A stretch of DNA of 64,000 nt. Origin: Streptomyces sp. NBC_00510 (GTDB taxonomy: Bacteria > Actinomycetota > Actinomycetes > Streptomycetales > Streptomycetaceae). Of the stretch, positions 7,963-19,770 are shown piece after piece. The DNA is taken from positions 310,001-374,000 of the forward strand of contig CP107851.1 in the NCBI GenBank assembly GCA_036013505.1, given 5' to 3'. Made by a program: the position numbers and the translations under genes. The notes beneath the pieces are model-generated. The model was not told the DNA's origin, ran no database searches, and saw nothing but the letters and a program-made list of their open reading frames with translations. Positions within the stretch are counted from its first letter, which is position 1. Each line of letters opens with the position of its first letter.

Positions 7963-10674
7963 CTAGTGAGCGGACACCGGGGTGGTGACGTTGCTGAAGT
8001 TGTTGGCTCCGGCGGCGTTGGCCGCCGTGACCGGGCCGTGCGTCCAGATGCCGAGGACGTTGTTGGAGATCGTATTTCCGGTGATCTGGATGGACATCGG
8101 CTCCACGGTGCTCACAAGCAGGCCCGTCGTCTGCAGATCGTGCGTGGTGCCCGTGTAGGTGTCCCCCACGACGTTGTTGGTGCCGATCTGGTTGTTGCTG
8201 ACGACGTTGCCGCCCAGGTCCAGGCCGGACGCGCCACCGTGCACAGCCACAGCCGCCCAGCCGTTGCCGGTCACGACGTTGGTCTGCACGGTGTTGCCGT
8301 AGACCGCGCCGCCGGCCACGGCCGACGCGATAGTGATCCCGCCGCCGCCCGCCTCAAGTCCGTTGTCGAACACGTTGTTGCTGGTGATGCTGTTGCCGAA
8401 GACGCCACCGGCACTGGGGGCGCGCACGCCTCCAGGAGCCGCCGCCCCGTTGCGGGAGACCAGGGTGAAGCCGGAGCCCAGGGCGTTGCCGTGTACAGAG
8501 TTCCCGCTGAAGGTGCTGCCCGAGGCGGGACCTGTCTCGTCGCTGATGACGATCCCGGAGCTGTTGCCGCTGACGGTGCTTGCCAGCACGGTGGCGTTGG
8601 AACTGCCGAGCAGGTGGATGCCTCCGCCGCAGTCACCGGGCTTGTCCTGCGTCGGCCGGCACGGAGCGTATGAGTTGGCGACGGTGTTCGGGCCCGTACC
8701 GGTGTTGTTGCCCGTGACGATGGTGTTCGCGATGGTCGCGTTCTTTACGCTGTTGACCAGGATGCCCTCGCCGACGGCGTTCTTCACCGTGAACCCGGTC
8801 ACCGTGACGTCGGGCGCGCTGATCTCGATGCCGTTGATGAGGTCGGTAGCGTCGATGGTGACGTTCGAACGGGCTTCGAGAGCCAGCGGCTTGGACACCG
8901 CGATGTCCTCGTGGAACGTGCCGTTGCAGACGACGACTCGACCACCGCCGGCCACTGCCTTGACAGCCGCGTTGATCGAGCTGAAGGCGGGAGTGCTGCA
9001 ACTGGTGTCGGCCGCGGAGGGAACGGCGGTCGGCGAGACGTAGACGGTCTGCGGAAGGGTCTGCGGAAGGGAGAACGCGTAGAGCTTGTTGTTGTCACCC
9101 TTGGTCGGGAAGAACGGGCCCAGGTTCTGGGTGTGGTACCCGGAGCCCCAGTACACCGAGCCGTCCACGATCGACGCGCCGCCGAGGACCGCGCCCCCGC
9201 TGGGGAAGCCCCACTTGACGGCGCCGGTCGCGGCGTCCAGGGCGTACATGTTGTTGCCGGTGGGGTTCGTGGATCCGCCGTAGACGATGCCGTTCGCGCT
9301 GGACACGAAGGACATGGGGGACGCCGAGCCGGGCGTCGCGGTCTCCCACAGGATGTTCCCGGTGGCCGGGTCGAGGGCCGCCCAGAATCCGCCCGTGGTG
9401 GTCGACTTCTGCCCGGTCGCGGACGTGAGCGTCACGGGCAGGTGGTTGGTGTTGGTGTTGGCGACGTAGATGCGCTTGCCGTCGGCCGCCGAGCCCCACT
9501 GCAGGCCACCGAGGTTGCCGCCGGGGCCGACCGCCGTGGCCCAGACGATCTTTCCGGTGGCCGGGTCGAGCGTCCAGTAGACGCCGCTCTTCTGGCCGAT
9601 ACCGAGCAGGTCGGTGGTCTTGCCGTCGACGGTGGTGGTGAAGAGGTTGGGACCAGCGCCGAAGTCGAAGTCGTCACCGAACCGCTGGCCGACGGTCCAG
9701 GTGTCGGCGGTCAGGGTCTTGGTGCCCCAGACGATCTCGCCGGTGTGCATGTCGAAGGCGACGATGGAGTCCTGGTAGTTGTCGGCCGCCCCGGGATCGC
9801 AGTCGGTCTCGTCGGGCGAGGTGCATACGCCGGGCGGCACTGTGTAGTTGTTCCCCGTTCCGACGTACACCAGCCCCGTCTTCTCGTCGACCACCGGGTT
9901 GCTGCCCCACACAGCGCCGCCGGTGTAGCCCTCGGGAACGACGTAGGTCTTCCACAGCTTCTTGCCGGTGACGGCGTCCAGGGCGACAACGCTGCCGCGG
10001 AACGTGTACGGCGGGGCGAACTTCTCGGCCTTGGACGACACGCCGACGTACACGACACCGTCGGCGATGACGGGCGACGACGTCACGATGGCGGCCGGGT
10101 CGGCATCGATCTGGGTCTTCCAGAGCCTGGTGCCGGTCAGGGCGTCGATCCCGAAGAGGAACGCGCCGTCCGTGCTGTCGCTGCGCTGCTCGCCCGACCC
10201 GGTGACGATCTCGCCGTTCCAGTACGCGGGGCTGAGCCGCGAGATGTCGCCGGCGATCCCGGTGTACTCGCTGATCTGGTGGCTCCAGATCTTCTGACCG
10301 GTCGTCGCCTGCACCTTGTACAGGTTGCCTGCCCAGTCCGGCGCGTACACGTAGCCGTCCACCACGGTCGGCGTGGCCGAAACGCTGTCTCCTGTGGTGA
10401 AGGTCCACTTCGTCTTCAGGTTGGCCACGTTGTCCGTGCCGATGGTGCGCTCGGCGGCCGCGTTGTGCGTGTCGCCGAGGTCGCCACCCGCGTACGGCCA
10501 GTCGGACGCGGATGCCGTCGACGCGACCGGGGCCGCGACGGTCGCGGACGGTGCGGCCGTCGCCGCCACGGCGTTGGCGGGCAGGGACGCCATGAGTCCG
10601 GCCATGGCCAGCCCAACCACGCCAGCACGCACCCGCCTTCGCCTTGCGCGGGCGGGTATGCGGGGTATGGACAT
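7963..10674 (-). CDS. Secreted PQQ-type beta-propeller protein fused to NosD-like right-handed beta-helix
   Basis: 903-residue exported protein. The ATG at 10674 follows GGAGGT eight bases upstream. A Sec signal peptide (poly-Arg n-region, hydrophobic core, Ala-rich cleavage region near residue 36) is followed by an eight-blade PQQ-like propeller at about 55-530, with repeated blade motifs such as ALDAxTGxxxW and VVYVGxxS, resembling polyvinyl-alcohol/quinoprotein dehydrogenases. From about 545 to the end are PbH1 repeats (GILVNSVKNATI, NNVFDNG, VVSNNQIGTNN) typical of NosD-like parallel beta-helices. Propellers of this type can be enzymes or binding modules. No haem-c CxxCH motif is present, so electron transfer is doubtful. 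A polysaccharide-binding or surface role is possible. Monocistronic. Confidence 0.9.
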   Translation of the reverse strand: MSIPRIPARARRRRVRAGVVGLAMAGLMASLPANAVAATAAPSATVAAPVASTASASDWPYAGGDLGDTHNAAAERTIGTDNVANLKTKWTFTTGDSVSATPTVVDGYVYAPDWAGNLYKVQATTGQKIWSHQISEYTGIAGDISRLSPAYWNGEIVTGSGEQRSDSTDGAFLFGIDALTGTRLWKTQIDADPAAIVTSSPVIADGVVYVGVSSKAEKFAPPYTFRGSVVALDAVTGKKLWKTYVVPEGYTGGAVWGSNPVVDEKTGLVYVGTGNNYTVPPGVCTSPDETDCDPGAADNYQDSIVAFDMHTGEIVWGTKTLTADTWTVGQRFGDDFDFGAGPNLFTTTVDGKTTDLLGIGQKSGVYWTLDPATGKIVWATAVGPGGNLGGLQWGSAADGKRIYVANTNTNHLPVTLTSATGQKSTTTGGFWAALDPATGNILWETATPGSASPMSFVSSANGIVYGGSTNPTGNNMYALDAATGAVKWGFPSGGAVLGGASIVDGSVYWGSGYHTQNLGPFFPTKGDNNKLYAFSLPQTLPQTVYVSPTAVPSAADTSCSTPAFSSINAAVKAVAGGGRVVVCNGTFHEDIAVSKPLALEARSNVTIDATDLINGIEISAPDVTVTGFTVKNAVGEGILVNSVKNATIANTIVTGNNTGTGPNTVANSYAPCRPTQDKPGDCGGGIHLLGSSNATVLASTVSGNSSGIVISDETGPASGSTFSGNSVHGNALGSGFTLVSRNGAAAPGGVRAPSAGGVFGNSITSNNVFDNGLEAGGGGITIASAVAGGAVYGNTVQTNVVTGNGWAAVAVHGGASGLDLGGNVVSNNQIGTNNVVGDTYTGTTHDLQTTGLLVSTVEPMSIQITGNTISNNVLGIWTHGPVTAANAAGANNFSNVTTPVSAH

Positions 10675-11649
10675 GAAGGAGCACCTCCCGATGCTTGCTG
10701 ATCTTGCGATCGAGAGCATAGGGACGCCCTGCCAGGGCGGCGGGCCGCCTTTGGCGTGCGACGTGCAGCCTCGGCGGATGGGAACTGAGATCAGCGCGGC
10801 TCCGTTTTTGGGGGCTCTCGATAATGGTTCGCAGGCGTGGGGCGAGGATTCCTGTGCAGCTTCCGTGAGGCTTGGGATGTCCCGGAGCTGTGGACCGGGG
10901 CCTCATGAGGATTGCCCCGAACGGAAAACGCGGAAGCGAGTCCAGCGAGGTCATTTCCGAGGGCCGCCTGATCATTTTCTGAGTCCGGGGACACTCCGCC
11001 GCCGGGTAGAAGCATCGCGACCAGCACGATCGCCCCCGACTGGGAACTGTCCGGCGTGCGAGTGGCGCCACCCCAAGGGTCCGAACGATGCCGCCGACGA
11101 GGTCTTTCACTCATCGGCACCCCCAAGAGGGTGTTGCGGATTATCTGCCCGACTCAGGAGGTAGCCCGGCAGGACAGCGCTCGCTACGCCAAATTCCGCC
11201 ACAGCCGCACATTCCTTCACTCGGCCATGACTCACCCTCCCCCCGACGAAGTTCTGGCCCAGTTTGGGAATCGGCACATCACGCCTGACGTCGCTGGACG
11301 GCGCATTCGCAGAAAGGGTGAGGCCCTTCAGTCGCAGGTCGCGATCCAATGCGCGGTCGACGCTCGGGGCGGCATCCACGCTTGGGTGGCCTCCCGGCGA
11401 GCGTGGCACGGAAGTTCATGTGCTTGACACTGGCCTTCCAGCGCTCCAGCCGCAGTGCGTGATCTTCATGCCTGGATGGCGTGCCGTGGGCAGCGGGCGG
11501 CCCGGGATCGGGCACGGTGGCGGCACCGCCAAGTGGAACAGCCGCGATTCCCCACCGTCCGGCCTGGTCCGCGCGATGCCGCGGGGCATCTTTTGTCCTG
11601 CCGTGCTCGTGAGAGCGACGACGCCCGTGTTCCGTGCGGAGAGCTCCGA
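10675..11649. other. Gap without convincing gene
   Basis: About 970 bases upstream of the propeller gene. Short frames on both strands have no recognisable domains. This region borders the phage remnant and may be part of it. Confidence 0.5.
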
Positions 11650-12444
11650 GAGGTTCGGCCCAGGTGCCCGCCGGTGGCTGGCAGTGGCTGCCAGGGTCGC
11701 CGCGGTGCTGCAGGACGCCTGGCAGCGCCTCGCCGACCAGCAGGCAGCCGTCATTGCGGCGATCGGCGACAACGCCCGGTCCCGGGAGGTCGCCGCCCGT
11801 CTCGCCCAGTTCCAGGCCGCCATCACCGACTTCCAGCAGTGTGTCGACAGCGAAGCGCGGGCGTTCGTGTCCGTGCAGCTGCCGCACCTGTACGAGGAAG
11901 GGGCCCGGGCCGCGGCGCGCGCGGTCGGCGGGCACTTCTCGTGGACGCTCATCCACCGCGAGGCCCTTCAGTCGCTGGCCTCCGACTCCTACGCCGACTT
12001 CCTGCGCCGCTCGCAGCAGGAGCAGCGCATGGCCGGCGCGTTCTACCGGGCCGTGCGGGACGCCGCACGGCGCGAGGTGCCGCTGCTGGCCGCCGGCCAG
12101 ACCACGGCCCTGCCGGCCGCGAAGGCCTTGGCTGACCGCCTGGCCGCCGAGCACCAGCTGACGACCGTGATCTACCGCAACGGGGCGCGGATGCCGGTGC
12201 AGGCGTGGGCGGAGGCGGCGAGCTCGGTGGCCTACAACGCGGCACCCTGAACCGAGCCCGCGAGGCCGGCGTGCAGTGGATGCAGGTCTTCGACGGCGCC
12301 GGGTGCGGCTGGACCAGCCACAAGGACCCCGACAAGGCCACAGGCACGCTCCGCACGATCGAGGACTCGGCAGCGTGGCCGATCTCCCACTCGCGCCGCA
12401 CCAGGGCATTCGGGCCCCGGCCGGGCCACGTGCCCGCGGCGTAG
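11650..12444 (+). pseudogene. Phage minor capsid (minor head) protein, frameshifted remnant
   Basis: The first part is a helical Ala/Arg/Gln-rich segment ending ...AWAEAASSVAYN. The open frame then stops at 12250, but the next frame continues RGTLNRAREAGVQWMQVFDG, GCGWTSHKDPDKATG and AWPISHSRRTRAFGPRP, the conserved C-terminus of actinophage minor capsid proteins. Adding one base after TACAAC (12238) would restore YNRGTLNRAREAG, so a single-base deletion separates the halves. The true 5' end is not recognisable, and portal and protease genes are absent. This is a prophage relic, unless the indel is an assembly error. Confidence 0.7.
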
Positions 12445-12482
12445 CCCGGCCGCTGTCAGTGCCCTCGGTTACCATCCGCGCC

Positions 12483-12763
12483 ATGAACGTTCCCGAATCA
12501 CTCGCTGACCTGCGGCGGCAATACGACACAGCGCGAAAGGCAATCGAAGCTCACCGCCGGGCGACGAAGACTGCTGTACTGGAGTGGTCGGAGGAGCAGC
12601 GAGCCGAGAGCGCCGCGCCGCGCTGCAGGCCAAGTGGGAGGAGGTCGCGGCCGAGTTCCGGGCCGCTATCGAGGAGTCGGGCCTTCAGGCGGAGCACGGC
12701 TCGTACGAGCTGGGCAGGGCCATCCGTAAGGCGGCGTACGGCGAGGACTACGCCGGGGAGTGA
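12483..12763 (+). pseudogene. Small charged helical protein, probably phage-derived, frameshifted
   Basis: Begins MNVPESLADLRRQYDTARKA and continues as a charged helix to EEQRAE. The frame is then lost and resumes as LQAKWEEVAAEFRAAIEESG to a stop at 12763. The 281-base length and a doubled AG dinucleotide (GAGAG near 12608) imply a two-base insertion; removing it gives a continuous protein of about 92 residues with coiled-coil character. It lies 38 bases after the capsid remnant in the same orientation, so it probably belonged to the same prophage. No function is assigned. Confidence 0.5.
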
Positions 12764-13022
12764 GCCGGCGGCCATGGCCCCGTCCCGTTCGGCGGCTGGG
12801 TCCCATGGCCATGAGGGCCCGGTGGGTCTCCTGCGGGCCGCAACTAGCCTGCTCAGCCCACCCGAAAGGCCAACCCGGGCATCACCTCAAGTGCCGCCCT
12901 CTGGGGGAGGCTCGGTCGCGTCGAAGAGCGGACACGTCGTTCTGCCAGCCCGCCGAGAAAACCCGTTGCGAGTGACCCGCATCGGATGTCTGATTGATCG
13001 GCCACCGATCAGGGGAGCAAAC

Positions 13023-13631
13023 ATGAGTATGTCGCTGCCCACCCCCTCATTGCACACCGCTCGCCTTCGACTGCGTGCCTTCGAAGACGCGGATGCGAAC
13101 GACCTCTTCGCACTGCACAGCAGCGCCTACGTGCTGCGTTACTGGGACGCGCCACCGTGGAGCGAACGCGTGCGCGCCGAGAAGTTCATCTCGGCTTGCC
13201 GGCAGATGGAACAGGATGGCAGCGGGGCGCGGCTGGCCGTAGATCGTGTCTCCGACGGGGCGTTCATCGGCTGGTGCAGCCTAAACAGGTGGAATCCGGA
13301 CTACCGCAGCGCGTCGCTTGGCTATTGCTTCGACGATGCAGCGTGGGGCCACGGCTACGCGACCGAGGCCGCGCGCACTTTGCTGCGGTGGGCATTCGAC
13401 ACGCTGGACCTAAATCGCGTCCAAGCTGAGACCGATACGCGCAACGTGGCATCTGCCCGCGTGCTCGAGAAGCTCGGCTTCGTGCGGGAAGGTACGTTGC
13501 GGGAAGACTGCGTCGTCAACGGCGAGGTCTCTGACTCGTGGGTCTACGGCCTGATCAGGCGGGAGTGGCGGCCGTCGTCTGAGCCGGTTCCCGCCGTCCG
13601 GGCATATAGAGGACTTCTTGGCCATGGTTAA
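13023..13631 (+). CDS. GNAT N-acetyltransferase, RimJ/RimL type
   Basis: 202-residue cytoplasmic acetyltransferase that should transfer acetyl from acetyl-CoA to an amine, perhaps a protein N-terminus or small molecule. The ATG at 13023 is preceded by GGGGAG. The family pattern is complete: an N-terminal LHTARLRLRAF strand, AFIGWCSL in the central sheet, the CoA-binding loop AAWGHGYATEAARTLL (about residue 108-123), and the C-terminal RNVASARVLEKLGFVREG. The frame is open well upstream, but homologous sequence begins only at MSMSLPTPSL. It stands alone between the phage relic and the insertion-sequence scar. Substrate cannot be inferred. Confidence 0.9.
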   Translation: MSMSLPTPSLHTARLRLRAFEDADANDLFALHSSAYVLRYWDAPPWSERVRAEKFISACRQMEQDGSGARLAVDRVSDGAFIGWCSLNRWNPDYRSASLGYCFDDAAWGHGYATEAARTLLRWAFDTLDLNRVQAETDTRNVASARVLEKLGFVREGTLREDCVVNGEVSDSWVYGLIRREWRPSSEPVPAVRAYRGLLGHG

Positions 13632-13781
13632 TCAGCAGGGCCAGCAACAGCGCGGGTTCTCCGCCGGTCATGTCGATGGCCCAGGTGACCCTGTCTCTAT
13701 GCGCCGCCACCGACGCGATCACCCATCCTCGGGATGCCGTTCGAACCGCAGTCGCCCCGCACGGTTCATCAACAGCTTCTC

Positions 13782-14587
13782 AGCTTGACGTTTAACCTCG
13801 CAGGTCACTCGACCTGCTGATCTACGGTTTTCCCGTCACAGTGAGGGCGGCGGCCGTTCTCCACCCTTCGAGATGTCGAGTCACGAAGCACGAGAGAACG
13901 GCCGCTGCCCATGAGTCTCCCTGTCGATGCGCCCGCAGGCGAGGCGTTGGACGTGTTGTCCCGCTTTCGGGTCGAGTTCTACGACTGCTTGTACGCCTGT
14001 GGGGACACGCTCTTCGAGCTCACGGACGCGGTGCTGTGCGCGGCCGACGGGCGCATCGTATTGGCCTTGGACGTCACCAATTGGCTTCGCCCTGATGCCC
14101 CGACCAGCGACGACCGGCTGTTCTGTCACGTCTACGGACGCGGGGACCGCAGCACGGACCAGTTTGTGCCAAGCTGGCCCTACTCTTTCGTCGCCGCCCT
14201 GAAGACCGGCCGCACCTCCTGGGTCGCGCTGCTGGACGCTGTCCGCCTCGGGCCCTCCGACGGCGCGACCGCTGTCACGGCCGCCCAACTACGTGACAAG
14301 GTACAGCGGTTGACGCAGGCCCGGCACTGGCAGCCAGGTGATCTCGAGATCCTGATCGTGATGGACTCCGGCTACGACGTCACCTACCTTTCCCACGCCT
14401 TGGCGGACCTGCCGGTCGTGCTGGTCGGCCGGCTGCGCTCGGATCGCGTGATGCTCCGCGCCCCGGGCCTCGCCCGTTCCGGGCCGAAGGGCGGTCGGCC
14501 CCGCCGGCACGGCGGCGTCCTCACCTTCGCCAAGCCCGACACCTGGCACGAACCCGAGATCACCACCGTCACGGACACCACCCGCTA
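13782..14587 (+). mobile_element. IS701-type element, left part only
   Basis: The left boundary is placed at 13782 because the sequence AGCTTGACGTTTAACCTCGC and what follows is shared with the inverted copy ending at 57938, while bases outside differ. A subterminal hairpin (GCAGGTC-ACTC-GACCTGC) occurs in both. The element is cut at 14587 by the inverted repeat of the IS3 element, and no right half is found beyond it. Confidence 0.75.
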
Positions 14588-14609
14588 TGAACCGTTCCGG
14601 GTTCGGTAG
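13911..14609 (+). pseudogene. IS701-family DDE transposase, internally deleted and truncated
   Basis: The frame begins MSLPVDAPAGEALDVLSRFR and contains transposase motifs FYDCL, LFELTDAVLC, DGRIVLALDV, RLFCHVYGRG, WPYSFVAALKTGRTSW and LIVMDSGYDVT. Compared with the usual family architecture, a block of roughly 50 residues between AVLC and the DGRIV strand is missing. The C-terminal half, holding the last catalytic acidic residue, is lost where the IS3 inverted repeat begins; the last codons (EPFRVR) come from that repeat. It cannot be active. Confidence 0.85.
14588..14607. repeat. IS3 left inverted repeat
   Basis: Starts TGAACCGTTCCGGGTTCGGT; matches the right repeat with one mismatch in 20 bases. 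Confidence 0.85.
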
Positions 14610-14919
14610 AGATCTCAGATGGTGGTTGCGACCTGCGTTTTGTGGCTGCGGTGTAGTAGGCGGCCTCGTATTCGACGGGCGGGACGTGGCCGATCTCACC
14701 GTGGAGTCGGCGGTGGCAGTACCAGTCGATCCACTCGGCGGTGGCGAGCTCGACCTGGGAGAGTGTCTTCCAGGGCCGGCCGGGCTTGATGAGTTCGGTC
14801 TTGAACAGGCCGATCGTGCTCTCCATCAGGGCGTTGTCGTACGCGTCGCCAACGGAGCCGATCGATGCCGCGATGTCTGCTCGGTCGAGGTGCTCGGTGA
14901 GCGCGAACGATGTGTATTG

Positions 14920-17320
<2,401 letters not shown>

Positions 17321-17351
17321 GACTCGAATCCTTACACGTGTTCGAGTCTCC

Positions 17352-17371
17352 ACCAAACCCGGAACGGTTCA
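17352..17371. repeat. IS3 right inverted repeat
   Basis: Complement of the left repeat; read inward it is TGAACCGTTCCGGGTTTGGT. Confidence 0.85.
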
Positions 17372-18005
17372 GTGGCCCGGCGTCCCGGTCGGGGCCGACC
17401 TGTCGGCCCTGGCCGGCGTCACCGGCCCCGACGCGAGCGGCGACGTCAAGGGCGCTCCGTTCCCCGTGCCCGAGTTCTGGGTCACCACATGGGTGAAGAA
17501 GCAGCCGTCGTTCGACGTGTCGACGATCACGTACGACCGGTTCACCCGGCTGTTCCGGCAGTCCGAGGCCGAGTACGACAAGGTCATCGGCACCGACGAC
17601 CCCGACCTGTCCGCCTTCCGTGACTCCGGCGGCAAGCTCCTGAGCTGGCACGGCCAGGCCGACCAGTTCATCCCGGCCCAGGGCACGGTCGCGTACCGCG
17701 AGGACGTCGAGTGGACGATGGACGGCGCCAAGAAGGTCGACGACTTCTACCGCCTCTTCCTCGCCCCGGCGACGGTCCACTGCGGCCTCAACTCGGGCGA
17801 CGGCACGATCGACGACCTCGGTGCGCTAAGGACCTGGGTCGAGCACGGCAAGGCCCCCAAGACGCTGCCCGCCACCCTGGTCGACTCCGCCGGGCAGGAG
17901 GTCAGCCGTGACCTGTGCCGCTACCCGGCACTCTCCCGCTACGACGGCCACGGCGACCCGGACAGGGCCTCCAGCTTCCGCTGCGTCGCCCCGTCCCGGC
18001 ACTGA
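17372..18005 (+). pseudogene. Tannase/feruloyl esterase family hydrolase, 5'-truncated by IS3
   Basis: The fragment starts in frame at the IS3 boundary and contains the C-terminal half of a tannase-type alpha/beta hydrolase: FPVPEFWVTTWVKKQPSFD, DPDLSAFRDSGGKLLSWHGQ with the family's DSGGKLLxxHGxxD signature (catalytic Asp in HGQADQFI), and APATVHCG in place of the usual GMxHC histidine-cysteine motif. The nucleophile half is missing, so it is inactive. Intact relatives are about 500 residues and secreted. The lost 5' part is not present at the left side of the IS, where an IS701 fragment occurs. Confidence 0.72.
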
Positions 18006-18133
18006 CCGCTCCGCGACGGCCTGAGACGGACCGAACCATCATGCGCATACGGCGAACGGCGAGCGCTCGTCCGTGCTGAGGCCGTAACCGAGCCGCCGCA
18101 TCCCGGCCGCGGCATGGGCCGCCACGCTCCACG

Positions 18134-18164
18134 GCCGGCACCCCGTGTTCGACGGGGTGCCGGC
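18134..18164. terminator. Hairpin between convergent esterase remnant and amidohydrolase
   Basis: Perfect 13-bp stem (GCCGGCACCCCGT) with a GTTCG loop, 129 bases past the esterase stop and 100 bases past the amidohydrolase stop. Probably bidirectional. Confidence 0.65.
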
Positions 18165-18264
18165 TCGGGCCACGGCAGGGCGTGCCCGGTGTTGGCCGAC
18201 TTCTACCGGCCGCCGCCTTCGTCCCCCTGGTGAGCCGGGCTTCCCGTACCGGGGAGCAAGGCAC

Positions 18265-19641
18265 TCACACCCAGGCGGCGCCCAGGATGTCCTTGAGGCC
18301 GGCGGCGGCGAACAGCCGGCGGCGGGAGGCCTCCAGTCGCTCCTGCGCCTGGGCCGCCTGTCCCGTCAGCGCACCGTGGCGCTTGAGGATGCGGCCGTCC
18401 ACGAGCACCGTGTCCACGTCAGCGGGGCCGGCGTTCAGCACCACCGTGGTGACGGCGTCGTTCAGCGGAGTCAGATGCGGACGGCGGGCGTCGACGAGGA
18501 TGACGTCCGCGCGCTTGCCGGGGGTGAGCGAACCGATCCGGTCGCTCATGCCCCACGCCGCCGCCCCGGCGGTGGTGGCGAAGCCGAGGACGTCGTGGTG
18601 GTCGAGTTCCACCTCCATCGGCGGCTCGTCGCGTCGCAGGGCGTCGGCGTTGGCGCGTGCCCGCTCGGCGGCGAGGGTCAGCCGCATCTCGCTGAACAGG
18701 TCCGTTCCGGCGCCGGCCACGGTGTCGGCGCCCAGGGCCGGCTGGATGCCGTGGGCCAGAGCACGGCCGGTGATGGGGAAGGTGCCCATGGCCATCTGCA
18801 TGTCGACGGTCGGGCACGGGGTGATGTGCCCGCCGGTCGCGGCGATCCGCCGCAGGTCGTCGTCGCTGAACGCGGCGCCGTGGGCGTGGTGCACGTCCGG
18901 CCCCAGCAGGCCGGACTCCTCGAGCACTTCCACCGTGCGGTACTTGGACAGGTAAGGCGGGATTCCGGAGTGCATGCTGACCGGGACGGCCAGTTCCCGG
19001 GCGAGCCGGATGTCGTCGGTGGTGGTGTCCGCGGTGGAGAACTCGGGGCCGCGCAGCGCCAGACCCATGGTGACGCGGGCCTCGTCGTCCGACAGCACCT
19101 CGGTGCGCACCCGTCGGGCGTCGAGGGGGTGGCGCTCGGAACTCTCGACGAACCACTTCATCACGCCCTCGCCGACGGGCGGACCGTAGAGGAAGACGGC
19201 GCGGATGCCCGAGTCGCGCAACGCGCGGATGTTCTCGTCGGCGTGCTCGGGTGTGGTGACGATGTGGGACCAGTCGGCGACCGTCGTAACACCGGCGTTG
19301 ACGGCCTGCAGCGCGCCCCACAGCACACCGGCGTAGACGTCGCGCGGCTCGTACTTGTCCAGCAGACCGGCGAGCACGACCTGGAAGTAGCCGCCGAGCG
19401 AGACCTTGCCGCCCGCGCCGCCGATGGCGCCCTGCCACACGTGGCGGTGCGAGTCGACCAGGCCCGGCATGACCACGTGGCCGGCCGCCTCGATGACCTC
19501 GGCGCCCTCGGCCCGAAGTCCGTGACCGACGGCGGCGACGGTGTTGCCGCTCACCAGCACGTCGCCACCGGGTAGTTCCCCGAGTCGTGGGTCACCCGTC
19601 ACTACATGCCCACCTCTGATGAGTATGGGATGGCTTGCCAT
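18265..19641 (-). CDS. Amidohydrolase, ATZ/TRZ-like (deaminase/chlorohydrolase superfamily)
   Basis: 458-residue metal-dependent hydrolase. The ATG at 19641 is six bases after AAGGAG. Metal-binding motifs are in family order: VDSHRHVWQ near residue 60 (HxH), SMHSG near 210 (His), HHAHGAAF near 250 (His), and LGADTVAGAGTDLF near 310 (Asp). The C-terminus has the composite-domain sequence LTPGKRADVILVDARRPHL. Relatives deaminate or dechlorinate triazines, adenosine derivatives or guanine; the substrate is not predictable. It is divergent from the LysR gene, which is probably its regulator. Confidence 0.92.
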   Translation of the reverse strand: MASHPILIRGGHVVTGDPRLGELPGGDVLVSGNTVAAVGHGLRAEGAEVIEAAGHVVMPGLVDSHRHVWQGAIGGAGGKVSLGGYFQVVLAGLLDKYEPRDVYAGVLWGALQAVNAGVTTVADWSHIVTTPEHADENIRALRDSGIRAVFLYGPPVGEGVMKWFVESSERHPLDARRVRTEVLSDDEARVTMGLALRGPEFSTADTTTDDIRLARELAVPVSMHSGIPPYLSKYRTVEVLEESGLLGPDVHHAHGAAFSDDDLRRIAATGGHITPCPTVDMQMAMGTFPITGRALAHGIQPALGADTVAGAGTDLFSEMRLTLAAERARANADALRRDEPPMEVELDHHDVLGFATTAGAAAWGMSDRIGSLTPGKRADVILVDARRPHLTPLNDAVTTVVLNAGPADVDTVLVDGRILKRHGALTGQAAQAQERLEASRRRLFAAAGLKDILGAAWV

Positions 19642-19710
19642 GTTCCGCTCCTTCTGGTCGTGCAGGAGCTCCAGTGTCTTTCCGGCCACTACGCTTGTCC
19701 AACATTAAAC

Positions 19711-19727
19711 TTTGCTGGGTTCAGCAA
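19711..19727. promoter_or_regulatory. Candidate LysR operator between amidohydrolase and LysR genes
   Basis: Inverted repeat TTTGCTG-GGTT-CAGCAAG (one mismatch) in the 129-base divergent intergenic region, 44 bases upstream of the LysR start. The core TGCTG-N4-CAGCA is perfectly symmetric. Location and symmetry fit an autoregulatory LysR site; this is inference. Confidence 0.45.
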
Positions 19728-19770
19728 GAACCGTGCTGAAGGACCTTGAAAGAACCGGGAAGGACCGTCC

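Noticed and set aside
8911..10701. 596-codon plus-strand frame inside the propeller gene
   Set aside because: Antisense to a gene with a signal peptide, perfect ribosome site and clear repeats; composition is Gly/Val/Asp-rich shadow.
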